From positions 1 to 30,868 of the forward strand of contig CAZWLP010000029.1 in the NCBI GenBank assembly GCA_964634565.1: a DNA stretch of 30,868 nucleotides. Reading direction: 5' to 3'. Every line of letters starts with the position of its first letter. Position 1 is the stretch's first letter. The notes under the pieces are model-generated. The model saw only the letters and a program-made list of their open reading frames with translations, had not been told where the DNA came from and searched no databases. A program made the position numbers and the translations under genes. Positions 8,044 to 15,747 of the stretch are shown here, piece after piece. This DNA is from JAUVKT01 sp964634565 (GTDB lineage Bacteria > Bacteroidota > Bacteroidia > Bacteroidales > VadinHA17).

Positions 8044-8141
8044 CTGGCAATAAAATAAAAAATAGAAAAATAAGACGGAATTATGCAGAAGAGCTCTGCA
8101 GGGATTTTAATACTATTAATTATAGTACATACGGCACTCAT
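8040..8141 (-). CDS. candidate 33-aa leader peptide overlapping hypE
   Basis: An ATG at 8141 opens a 33-codon frame (beginning MSAVCTIINS, ending in the hydrophobic FSIFYFIAR) whose TGA overlaps the hypE ATG in the form ATGA, a classic translational-coupling arrangement. It is preceded by GGAAGGAGG (8146-8154), a near-perfect Shine-Dalgarno four bases from the ATG, which is striking because most genes in this phylum lack one. It could be a small membrane-associated peptide or a leader peptide controlling the operon. No homologue is recognised and the strong ribosome site could be chance. Confidence 0.35.
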   Translation of the reverse strand: MSAVCTIINSIKIPAELFCIIPSYFSIFYFIAR

Positions 8142-8313
8142 ACAGCCTCCTTCCAAGCCTGTTGAGCATAAAACTATATGCTAACTTACTGAGCATAAAC
8201 AATAATTTAACTGCAAGATAGAAAAAAAATCATTATGCCGCTTATTAGCCTGTTTCGTTATTAACACAAATATTAACCTAATATTAACGTAAGGTAGTGC
8301 AACAAGGACCTAA

Positions 8314-8337
8314 CTTTATCGTCATATACGTATAAAG
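8314..8337. promoter_or_regulatory. operator-like palindromes
   Basis: CTTTAT (8314-8319) and ATAAAG (8332-8337) form an inverted repeat, and inside it lies the perfect 10-bp palindrome TATACGTATA (8325-8334). The position between divergent operons fits a regulator binding site, but no regulator gene is adjacent. Confidence 0.35.
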
Positions 8338-8344
8338 ACAGGCA

Positions 8345-8377
8345 TTCACAGTTAAACAAGGACAGGTTTGCTGTGAA
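8345..8377 (+). ncRNA. interrupted hairpin in a possible leader or small RNA
   Basis: TTCACAG (8345-8351) pairs with CTGTGAA (8371-8377) and, inside, AAAC pairs with GTTT, leaving an 8-nt loop and a small internal loop. Because an orphan terminator follows at 8522, this could be the 5' part of an untranslated RNA of roughly 200 nt. It matches no riboswitch class I can recall. Confidence 0.3.
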
Positions 8378-8521
8378 AATGTAGAAGTTAAACACCAGAA
8401 TATGCAGCTATGAAAAGGCTTATAACATGTATTAATTTAAGGTAAGTTTTTATTAAGAGCTAAGTAACTCAAAAAATTAACTGACCAGTTTCTTCTACAA
8501 TCAAGTTTTAGGTAAAGTGAT

Positions 8522-8558
8522 GCAGGTATTTCTCTCCGAAAACCTGCTTCCTTTTTTT
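8522..8558 (+). terminator. orphan intrinsic terminator
   Basis: GCAGGT (8522-8527) pairs with ACCTGC (8542-8547) and is followed by TTCC and eight T. No plus-strand protein gene ends here: the genes to the left run the other way. It must serve a noncoding transcript or act as an attenuator in the leader of the carboxyltransferase gene. Confidence 0.6.
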
Positions 8559-8590
8559 TACAATACCTTAATTATATACTCATAAATAAG

Positions 8591-8598
8591 TACTTTTG
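8591..8598 (+). promoter_or_regulatory. -7 promoter box for the carboxyltransferase gene
   Basis: TACTTTTG matches TAnnTTTG and lies 29 bases before the start codon at 8628, giving a short leader. The -33 element is weak. Confidence 0.5.
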
Positions 8599-8627
8599 CA
8601 ATCACATAAATCAGAAAGTTCTATACC

Positions 8628-10373
8628 ATGAAGAATAAGATAAAATTCAGTCTTGTATACAGGGATATGTGGCAATCGTCGGGGAAGTATCAACCCAGGG
8701 TTGACCAGCTTAAACTTATTGCTCCATATATTGTGGATATGGCTTGCTTCGACAGGATTGAGACAAATGGTGGTGCCTTCGAACAGGTTCAGTTATTATA
8801 TGGAGAAAATCCAAACCTGGCGGTCCGAGAATGGACCAGACCCTTTAATGAAGCCGGTATAGAAACACATATGCTCGAGAGAGCTCTTAACGGAATAAGA
8901 ATGTTCCCTGTTCCTGCCGACGTAAGGAAACTTATGTTTAAAGTTAAAAAGGCACAGGGCGTTGACATAGCCAGATCATTCTGTGGCTTAAATGATTACA
9001 GGAATCTTGAAAATTCTGTAAAGTATGCAAAAGAAGCAGGGATGAAATCTCAGGCTACTTTATCAATAACCTACTCCCCTGTTCATACAGTAGAATACTA
9101 TATGGGAGTTGTAGATAAGGTAGTTGAATATGGCACCGACGAAATATGTCTTAAAGATATGGCGGGTGTTGGAAGGCCGGCAATGCTTGGCCAGCTTGTC
9201 AGGGCAATTAAAAAGAAATATCCGGAAATAATAATCCAGTACCACGGACATGTCGGACCGGGATTATCTGTTGCATCTATGTATGAAGTAGCACATGCAG
9301 GCGTCGACTTCCTTGATGTTGCAATGGAACCTCTTAGCTGGGGCATGGTTCATCCAGACATTATTGCAGTCCAGGCCATGCTGAAAGATGCCGGCTTTGA
9401 CGTTCCTGAGATTAATATGGATGCCTATATGAAGGTTCGCTCTCTTACTCAGGAATTTATTGATGATTTTCTGGGTTATTTTATCGATAAGCGTAACCGA
9501 CAAATGACATCCCTGCTTATTGGCAGCGGACTACCGGGGGGTATGATGGGTTCAATGATGGCAGACCTGAAAGGAGTACATACAGGCATTAATAACACTT
9601 TGAAAGCCAGCGGACAAAAACCTATTAAAGAAGATGAGCTGCTTGTAAGGCTATTTAAGGAAGTGGAATATATATGGCCCAGGCTGGGCTATCCTCCACT
9701 TGTCACACCCTTCAGCCAGTATGTTAAGAATATTGCTCTAATGAACATTATTCAGCAAACTAATGGTAAAGCCAGATTTTCAATGATCGACAATAATGCC
9801 TGGGATATGATACTTGGAAAATCAGGCAGACTTCCCGGTGAACTCGACCCCGAAATTATTACACTGGCTGAGAAAGAAGGAAAATCGTTTCACTCCGGCG
9901 TGCCACAGGATAATTATCCTGATGTACTTGATGATTTCAGAAAAGAGATGAAGGAAAATAATTGGGATAGCGGCAAAGATGATGAAGAACTATTCGAATT
10001 TGCAATGCATGAGAGACAGTACCGTGATTATAAATCCGGTATTGCGAAAGAGAGATTCGAGGAAGAGCTGGAAGCAAAAAGAGAAGAACGGGATAGTAAA
10101 AAACAAAACAGCCCCAGGGTGAATAATAAAATTATAAGCTCACCTCATAATGGCGTAATCCTGTTTTATGTTGGCGGAAGCGATTACATTCCTTATGAGA
10201 CTTATGAAATGACAGCCGGTGATATGCTTCATAAAGGACAGAGAATATGTTATGTTCAATCTGGCACCAATTATGAAGAATTATTATCTGACAGGAGCGG
10301 TAAGATAAAGAGAGTTAGATGCAAGCATGGTGATTTTCTTGTTAAAGGCCAGCCCATAGTAGAATTCGTTTAA
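8628..10373 (+). CDS. PycB/OadA-type carboxyltransferase with biotinyl-like domain lacking the biotin lysine
   Basis: A 581-aa protein of the oxaloacetate decarboxylase alpha / pyruvate carboxylase subunit B / transcarboxylase 5S group, which moves CO2 between carboxybiotin and a keto acid. The TIM-barrel carboxyltransferase domain (about 5-280) keeps the metal site: Asp13 (YRDMWQS), Lys176 (LKDMAG, carbamylated in relatives), His206 and His208 (YHGHVG). LPGGMMGSM and the PPLVTPFSQYV motif of the conserved second domain are present. The last 80 residues align without gaps to a biotinyl domain, but where the family has AMKM this protein has SGTN, with Thr547 at the biotin-lysine position. It therefore cannot carry biotin in the usual way and may work with a separate carrier or do something else. 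A histidine kinase gene follows after 41 bases. Confidence 0.85.
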   Translation: MKNKIKFSLVYRDMWQSSGKYQPRVDQLKLIAPYIVDMACFDRIETNGGAFEQVQLLYGENPNLAVREWTRPFNEAGIETHMLERALNGIRMFPVPADVRKLMFKVKKAQGVDIARSFCGLNDYRNLENSVKYAKEAGMKSQATLSITYSPVHTVEYYMGVVDKVVEYGTDEICLKDMAGVGRPAMLGQLVRAIKKKYPEIIIQYHGHVGPGLSVASMYEVAHAGVDFLDVAMEPLSWGMVHPDIIAVQAMLKDAGFDVPEINMDAYMKVRSLTQEFIDDFLGYFIDKRNRQMTSLLIGSGLPGGMMGSMMADLKGVHTGINNTLKASGQKPIKEDELLVRLFKEVEYIWPRLGYPPLVTPFSQYVKNIALMNIIQQTNGKARFSMIDNNAWDMILGKSGRLPGELDPEIITLAEKEGKSFHSGVPQDNYPDVLDDFRKEMKENNWDSGKDDEELFEFAMHERQYRDYKSGIAKERFEEELEAKREERDSKKQNSPRVNNKIISSPHNGVILFYVGGSDYIPYETYEMTAGDMLHKGQRICYVQSGTNYEELLSDRSGKIKRVRCKHGDFLVKGQPIVEFV

Positions 10374-10414
10374 TAACTCCGTCATTATAAAAACCGCATT
10401 CGAAACAAACAAAT

Positions 10415-12481
10415 ATGATACTTAGATACCCTGTATTTATTTTATATCTTATCCTGGCATCACTAAATACTGCAGGTCAATCAGTTGAAATCAGGGATGG
10501 GATACTGGATCTGAGGTACTCCGGACTACCGGAAAAAATTTCGAATCTAAATGGAGAATGGGAATTTTACTGGGGAAAACATCTTTTACCTGCCGACTTC
10601 AGGAAAAACAGGGATATTACTCCGGATATATATGCTGATATTCCCTCATACTGGACAGATTACTCAGAAGAGATTGCCGGCATAACAGCTACAGGTTATG
10701 CAACTTACAGGTTGAGAATACTAATACCGGAAAGCGACAGGGAGGAACTAAGTTTCTTAGTACCAATTTTTGACTCTTCTTACAGGATATATTTTAATGG
10801 AAAATATGTATACGCAAATGGCGTACCAGGGAATACGGCAGAGACAAGCAAGGCAGGATACAAACCCTTTACTTACAACCTTATCCCTGAAAAAGACACA
10901 ATAGAAATTGTAATAAATGTTTCCAATTTCCACCATCGCAGGGGTGGATTCTGGCTGCCAATGAAATACGGGAAAAGAGACATTGCTGATCTCGAGATTA
11001 AACGCACAGGCTTACTGGAATCTATGTCAAATGGAATGCTGCTTGCTTTTCTGGGCTTCTTTCTTCTGTTTTTCAGCGTTTTCAGAAACGACCGCACCAT
11101 GCTGTATTTTGCCCTTGCTCTGCTTGGAGTTTTGCTCAGAACTCTTTTTACCGGCAACTTTGATATTCTATATTTATTTGATATAAGCTGGCAGTGGCTT
11201 ATCAGGATTGAATATCTGAGCTCATTTATGGCAATTATTTTCGCAATGTGGTATTTCTACTACATATATAAAGACAAAGTTATTCCATGGATTAGTACAG
11301 CTATAACCGTATTATTTATCGTAGCCACAATACTTACCTTATCTACACCGGTTTCTGTCTTCTCTTACACGATGTTACTATTTATGCCAATTGTGGTAGT
11401 AGTACTTGCATACTATCTTATAAGAAGCATTATTGCGGCTTTCAAACATGGAGGTTATCGAACACTTATCGCTATTGGATTCGGGACTTTACTGCTGGGT
11501 GTCACAAATGATATTTCAGTTTCAGTTGGTAATAAGCTTTTTTTAAGCGAATACATACTTAGTTACACCATTATATTTTTTATACTGATACAGGTAATAA
11601 TACTTATATACAGGTGGTTTGAATCAATGCAAAAAGAAAAAAAGTTGCTTGATGAAATTGAATTTGTAAATAAGAATCTCGAAAATATAGTAATTGAACG
11701 TACAACAGAATTAACGAACCAAAAAGGGGAGCTTGAGAGACAAAAAAAAGTCACAGACGCAAAAAACAAGGAACTCGAAAAAACAATCTCTACAAAAAAC
11801 AGGATTTTCTCAATTATTGCTCACGACCTTAAGTCGCCGGTTATCAACCTTTCAATGATGATTGAGCACCTGAAAAACAGTAATGATCCCGAAGTTCAGA
11901 AAAGCGTTATAAATTCTATTTCCCAGCAGGCTGATTTTGCCGGAAACCTTATAGAAAACCTTCTTATATGGGGAGAACAACAATATAACAGGATAGAATA
12001 TAAACCCGAACATGTAAATCTTACAGACCTGGTTCTTGAAAACTTTAACCTTATAAGAGAACCTGCTGAAAGGAAGAAAATAAAAATGACCTACTCCCAT
12101 AAAGGTAATCCAACGGCAATATGCGACAGAGAACTGATTAATATTGTTTTGAGAAATCTATTATCAAATGCCGTGAAATTCACCAACAGGATGGGTTCTA
12201 TATATGTATCAGTTGAAGAACCTTCGATCAAAGATGGAATGATATATATCAAAGTAAAAGATAACGGCATTGGAATTTCCCAGGAAAATATTGATAGAAT
12301 ACTGAAGGATGAGATCGTTGAAAGTACCAGGGGAACTGATGATGAAAAGGGCACCGGTTTGGGCCTGCAACTAGTTAAAGACCTGATTAATATAAATAAG
12401 GGTTCAATATCTGTTAAAAGCGAATTAAACAGGGGAACTACCATAAAAATAATGCTCCCGTCTCCTACACTCAAGAGTTAG
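10415..12481 (+). CDS. membrane sensor histidine kinase, 7TM-DISM type
   Basis: A 688-aa sensor kinase. A signal peptide (about 1-22) leads into a periplasmic beta-rich sensor domain (about 25-195, with the NLNGEWEFYWGK motif seen in DISM-type sensors), then seven predicted membrane helices (about 203-400), a coiled-coil linker (about 402-460), a HisKA domain with phosphoacceptor His470 (SIIAHDLKSPV), and a HATPase_c domain with the N box (NLLSNAVKF), G1 (DNGIGIS) and G2 (GTGLGLQLV). All catalytic motifs appear intact. There is no receiver domain and no response regulator gene in the window, so it is an orphan kinase. It starts 41 bases after the carboxyltransferase gene and is probably cotranscribed; DISM sensors often bind small molecules such as carbohydrates, but the ligand is unknown. 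Confidence 0.9.
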   Translation: MILRYPVFILYLILASLNTAGQSVEIRDGILDLRYSGLPEKISNLNGEWEFYWGKHLLPADFRKNRDITPDIYADIPSYWTDYSEEIAGITATGYATYRLRILIPESDREELSFLVPIFDSSYRIYFNGKYVYANGVPGNTAETSKAGYKPFTYNLIPEKDTIEIVINVSNFHHRRGGFWLPMKYGKRDIADLEIKRTGLLESMSNGMLLAFLGFFLLFFSVFRNDRTMLYFALALLGVLLRTLFTGNFDILYLFDISWQWLIRIEYLSSFMAIIFAMWYFYYIYKDKVIPWISTAITVLFIVATILTLSTPVSVFSYTMLLFMPIVVVVLAYYLIRSIIAAFKHGGYRTLIAIGFGTLLLGVTNDISVSVGNKLFLSEYILSYTIIFFILIQVIILIYRWFESMQKEKKLLDEIEFVNKNLENIVIERTTELTNQKGELERQKKVTDAKNKELEKTISTKNRIFSIIAHDLKSPVINLSMMIEHLKNSNDPEVQKSVINSISQQADFAGNLIENLLIWGEQQYNRIEYKPEHVNLTDLVLENFNLIREPAERKKIKMTYSHKGNPTAICDRELINIVLRNLLSNAVKFTNRMGSIYVSVEEPSIKDGMIYIKVKDNGIGISQENIDRILKDEIVESTRGTDDEKGTGLGLQLVKDLININKGSISVKSELNRGTTIKIMLPSPTLKS

Positions 12482-12495
12482 TTAACTGATTGTGA

Positions 12496-12524
12496 AAGTA
12501 TAAATATCATTATATACTTCTTTT
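12496..12524 (+). terminator. weak terminator after the kinase gene
   Basis: AAGTATA (12496-12502) pairs with TATACTT (12513-12519) and is followed by CTTTT. The stem is AT-only and the T-run short, so it may be leaky. Confidence 0.35.
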
Positions 12525-12570
12525 CCGCCTCCCATTTATCATGTTTTAAAATATCTCCATAAACAAAGAC

Positions 12571-12578
12571 TATTTTTG
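12571..12578 (+). promoter_or_regulatory. -7 promoter box for the iron-sulfur protein gene
   Basis: TATTTTTG fits TAnnTTTG and lies 25 bases before the start codon at 12604. A TTTT stretch about 24 bases upstream may serve as a poor -33 element. Confidence 0.5.
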
Positions 12579-12603
12579 TCCCACTAATAATTATCATTCA
12601 GAT

Positions 12604-13488
12604 ATGAAAAGAGAAATGGTAAAGATCAATGAGAATCTTTGCACGGGGTGTGGATTATGTATCCCTAATTGTCACGAAGGAGCCCTGCAGATAATTGATA
12701 ACAAGGCAGTACTTGTTAGTGATCTTATGTGTGACGGGCTGGGGGCCTGCATAGGCCATTGCCCGGAAGGAGCTATTACAATTGAAAAAAGAGAAGCTGC
12801 TCCCTATGATGAGAAAAGGGTAATGCAGGACATGGTTAAGAAAAGTGCAAATACCATTATTGCTCACCTAAAGCACCTAAAGGATCATAACGAGATAAAA
12901 TTACTAAACCAGGGAATTGACTTTCTTAAATCAAATAAGAAAGAGATTAAGCATAATGTAGAAAAAATAATTTCAACTGTAATGGAAGAAAGTCCGGAGA
13001 AAAATAATCCACTGCATACTGAACCTGTTTGCGGATGCCAGAGTTCAGCACCACAGGAGTTCAAAAGACCTGAAATAGTTGGTACTGCCATGCCTCGACC
13101 AGAAGAATCTGCTCTTACACACTGGCCTGTCCAGATGCACCTAATTAATCCGAATGCAGGCTATTTTAAAAATAGTGATCTCCTTGTAGCAGCAGACTGT
13201 ACAGCCTTTACACTTGGAGCCTTTCACAACAGGTTTATTAAGGGCAAAACAGTTGTTATCGCATGCCCTAAATTAGACCATGGAACCGAAATCTATATAG
13301 AAAAATTCAAATCACTTATAGATAATGCAATGGTCAATACTATTACCCTTGTTATTATGGAGGTACCCTGTTGCGGTGGACTACTCCAGATGGTTCAAAA
13401 AGCTGTTGGGACAGCTTCAAGAAAGGTTCCTGTAAAACTTATTGTTGCAGGAATACGGGGTAATATATTAAAAGAGGAATGGGTTTAA
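12604..13488 (+). CDS. ferredoxin-like 4Fe-4S protein with uncharacterised C-terminal domain
   Basis: A 294-aa cytosolic protein. The N-terminal ferredoxin region has a standard cluster motif (Cys13, Cys16, Cys19, Cys23 in CTGCGLCIPNC) and a second, unusual one (Cys43, Cys49, Cys53 in CDGLGACIGHCP), in which the middle cysteine is absent. A charged helical linker (about 68-135) leads to a CGC pair near 143 and a C-terminal domain with further cysteines (AADCTAF, IACPKL, EVPCCGG) that may hold another metal site. The same architecture is familiar from anaerobes as an uncharacterised ferredoxin-type protein, in some genomes near hybrid-cluster genes; electron transfer is likely but partner and role are unknown. 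It has its own promoter and faces the converging peptidase gene. Confidence 0.8.
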   Translation: MKREMVKINENLCTGCGLCIPNCHEGALQIIDNKAVLVSDLMCDGLGACIGHCPEGAITIEKREAAPYDEKRVMQDMVKKSANTIIAHLKHLKDHNEIKLLNQGIDFLKSNKKEIKHNVEKIISTVMEESPEKNNPLHTEPVCGCQSSAPQEFKRPEIVGTAMPRPEESALTHWPVQMHLINPNAGYFKNSDLLVAADCTAFTLGAFHNRFIKGKTVVIACPKLDHGTEIYIEKFKSLIDNAMVNTITLVIMEVPCCGGLLQMVQKAVGTASRKVPVKLIVAGIRGNILKEEWV

Positions 13489-13525
13489 TAGCAGAGAGCA
13501 GGGTGTTGCTGGCATTTGGCCATCA

Positions 13526-13542
13526 GCGTTGCAAAGCAACGC
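13526..13542. repeat. hairpin between convergent genes
   Basis: GCGTTGC (13526-13532) and GCAACGC (13536-13542) form a perfect 7-bp stem with a 3-nt loop in the 77-bp gap between the iron-sulfur gene and the peptidase gene. An imperfect second stem (GCTGGC with GCCATCAGC) lies just left of it. There is no T-run on either side, so termination would have to be non-canonical. Confidence 0.6.
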
Positions 13543-13565
13543 AACCCCCCGCTCCATTCTCCATA

Positions 13566-15731
13566 CTATTCAACAAGTGTCATCTCATCCAGCAGGTATC
13601 CTGCTCCTGCAAACTTATCAATCAAAAACAGGGCATACCTTATATCAAGACTAATATTACGGCTCTGAGTCGGATTAAACATAAAATCGCTCATTACTCC
13701 TTCCCATGCCCTATCGAAATTTACACCAATCAGATGACCTTCACCATTAATTACCGGACTCCCTGAATTTCCACCTGTTGTATGGTTATTGGCAATAAAG
13801 CAAACAGGGATCTCTCCATCCTGGGCATACTTCCCATAGTCCTTACTACGATATAACTCCCTCAGTTTTTCAGGTACATTATAATCATAGATATCGGGAT
13901 TATCCTTCTCCATAATACCCTTCAATGTTGTATAATGAGTATAGTAGACAGCATCTCTTGAATCGTAACCATCGATATTTCCGTAAGATACCCTTAATGT
14001 AAAATTGGCATCCGGCCACAATACTTTATCTCCGGCATATTCGAGCTGGGCAGTCATATAAACCCTGTTAAGCGCTGAAATAGCCTGCTGCAGCCTTGTG
14101 TATTCCGGTTGTATCTTATTCTGCATCATCTCGTTTGCAGACTGTGAGAGTCTATACAGAGGATCCTGACTTATAATATCAAGTTTATCAAAATCAAAAT
14201 TCTCCAGATAATTATTGAAACGTTCCTCGCTGGTAAATATGCTCTTAGAATATAAGTCTTCAGCCAGCGACATAAAATCGCCATTACACTCTGCACTTAG
14301 CGTTTTATAATAATCGGCCTGCAGTTCAATATCTACATTTTCTCCATATAATTTCATTAACTCCACAAATAACTTCCTGTCTGTTGCCTGGTTGTAATTC
14401 TTAAAAAAAGAACTTACTCTTCCACCATACCTGCTTATAACATCAACTGCCAGTTTATCCCTGTCGGGGTCATCTGCCAGATTAACCAGCACCCTTATAT
14501 TACCAGCAAAAGAAACTGCTTCAATACCACTGCGACCGAGTATTTCGTTTGTATAGCTGTTTACAAGGCGATAGTTTTTAAACTCCTTATATAAGTTATT
14601 ATATTCCGGCAGGATATGACCGTAGCTTTTTGATCTCTTCCTGCTAGAATTTACCCAGTCGGCAAACCCTGCTTCAAAATCCTGTTTCTTCTGTATAGTT
14701 CCAAGCTTGGTCATACCCGACTTTTCTCCTATCCATCTCTTCCAGGAATTTGATATACCTGATCTTTTCGAGGCATATTGTATTCTGACACCGGGATCGG
14801 ATTCCATATCGGCTACAATAATATCCAGTTTTGCACTTCTCAGCTCAATCATCTTAGGATAAACATAGTTAATAAGCATATCGATATGGTAGGATGGTAC
14901 ATATTGCTCTGTAGATCCGGGATATCCAAATACCATAGTGAAATCACCCTCATGAACCCCTTTTAGAGATATTGGAAAATGATAAGCAGGCTTGTAAGGA
15001 ACATTATCTGCTGAGTACCCGGCCGGCTTATTATCTTTATCTGCATAAATCCTGAAAAGTGAGAAATCGCCTGTATGCCTGGGCCACACCCAGTTATCTG
15101 TATCGCTTCCAAAATTACCAATTGCTGCCGGTGGTGCACCAACAAGCCTTACGTCCCTGTAAACCTCATTCACAAATAAAAAGTACTGATTGCCCATATA
15201 AAAAGGTCTTACATAAGCCTGATAATCATTACCTTCCTGAGCATTACCGACAATAGTATTTATATTTGCGTTTATTATAGCATTTTTCTCGCTCTCAGTC
15301 ATTTTCTTTTTAAGCCCCTCAGTTACCTTATCTGTAACATCTTCCATATATTTAAGGAAAGTAACCGACAATCCAGGGTTTGCCAGCTCTTCTTCATGCG
15401 ACATTGCCCAAAACCCATTGGTTAAATAATCATGCTCAAGGCTGGAATGAGACTGTATCCTGCTAAAACCACAATGATGGTTTGTAATTAATAATCCTTC
15501 TGACGATATTAACTCGGCAGTACAGCCTCCTCCAAATATCATTACCGCATCCTTCATACAGGCCTGATTGACACTATATATGTCCTCGGCTGTCAGTTTA
15601 AAGCCCTTCTCCTGCATCATTTTTATATTAAATTTCTCTATCAGGATAGGGATCCACATCCCTTCGTCAGATCTGACTGAAGGGCTAAAAAGAAATAAGG
15701 CTATAAAAGTGCTTAAAAGTATCCTCCTCAT
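13566..15731 (-). CDS. dpp11: S46 dipeptidyl-peptidase, DPP11 type (Asp/Glu-specific)
   Basis: A 721-aa periplasmic serine peptidase that removes dipeptides from peptide N-termini. A signal peptide covers about residues 1-21. The triad can be placed at His85/86 (TNHHCGF), Asp222 (HTGDFSLF) and Ser656 (TGGNSGSP). In Porphyromonas gingivalis, Arg673 in DPP11 or Gly673 in DPP7, 18 residues after the serine, decides between acidic and hydrophobic P1 preference; here the residue 18 after Ser656 is Arg674 (VNFDRAWEG), so DPP11 is preferred. This residue rule is from memory of the family. The gene starts 16 bases after maf and is the last of a five-gene run. Dipeptides it releases would feed amino-acid fermentation. 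Confidence 0.92.
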   Translation of the reverse strand: MRRILLSTFIALFLFSPSVRSDEGMWIPILIEKFNIKMMQEKGFKLTAEDIYSVNQACMKDAVMIFGGGCTAELISSEGLLITNHHCGFSRIQSHSSLEHDYLTNGFWAMSHEEELANPGLSVTFLKYMEDVTDKVTEGLKKKMTESEKNAIINANINTIVGNAQEGNDYQAYVRPFYMGNQYFLFVNEVYRDVRLVGAPPAAIGNFGSDTDNWVWPRHTGDFSLFRIYADKDNKPAGYSADNVPYKPAYHFPISLKGVHEGDFTMVFGYPGSTEQYVPSYHIDMLINYVYPKMIELRSAKLDIIVADMESDPGVRIQYASKRSGISNSWKRWIGEKSGMTKLGTIQKKQDFEAGFADWVNSSRKRSKSYGHILPEYNNLYKEFKNYRLVNSYTNEILGRSGIEAVSFAGNIRVLVNLADDPDRDKLAVDVISRYGGRVSSFFKNYNQATDRKLFVELMKLYGENVDIELQADYYKTLSAECNGDFMSLAEDLYSKSIFTSEERFNNYLENFDFDKLDIISQDPLYRLSQSANEMMQNKIQPEYTRLQQAISALNRVYMTAQLEYAGDKVLWPDANFTLRVSYGNIDGYDSRDAVYYTHYTTLKGIMEKDNPDIYDYNVPEKLRELYRSKDYGKYAQDGEIPVCFIANNHTTGGNSGSPVINGEGHLIGVNFDRAWEGVMSDFMFNPTQSRNISLDIRYALFLIDKFAGAGYLLDEMTLVE

Positions 15732-15747
15732 AATTGTTATCTGTTAA

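Larger units (their letters stand above)
8142..8627. other. intergenic region between divergent operons
   Basis: 486 bases with no convincing protein gene beyond the leader ORF next to it. It must hold the promoter of the hyp operon (no clean box seen on the minus strand) and that of the carboxyltransferase gene. It contains a palindrome, an interrupted hairpin, an orphan plus-strand terminator and a promoter box, listed separately. Plus-strand frames here are at most about 21 codons. Confidence 0.6.

Noticed and set aside
8520..8585. 21-codon plus-strand frame over the orphan terminator
   Set aside because: It is translated from the terminator hairpin and T-run and ends before the promoter box; not a plausible gene.
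13479..13766. 95-codon plus-strand frame across the convergent junction
   Set aside because: It overlaps the end of the conserved peptidase gene in antisense and its product looks random.
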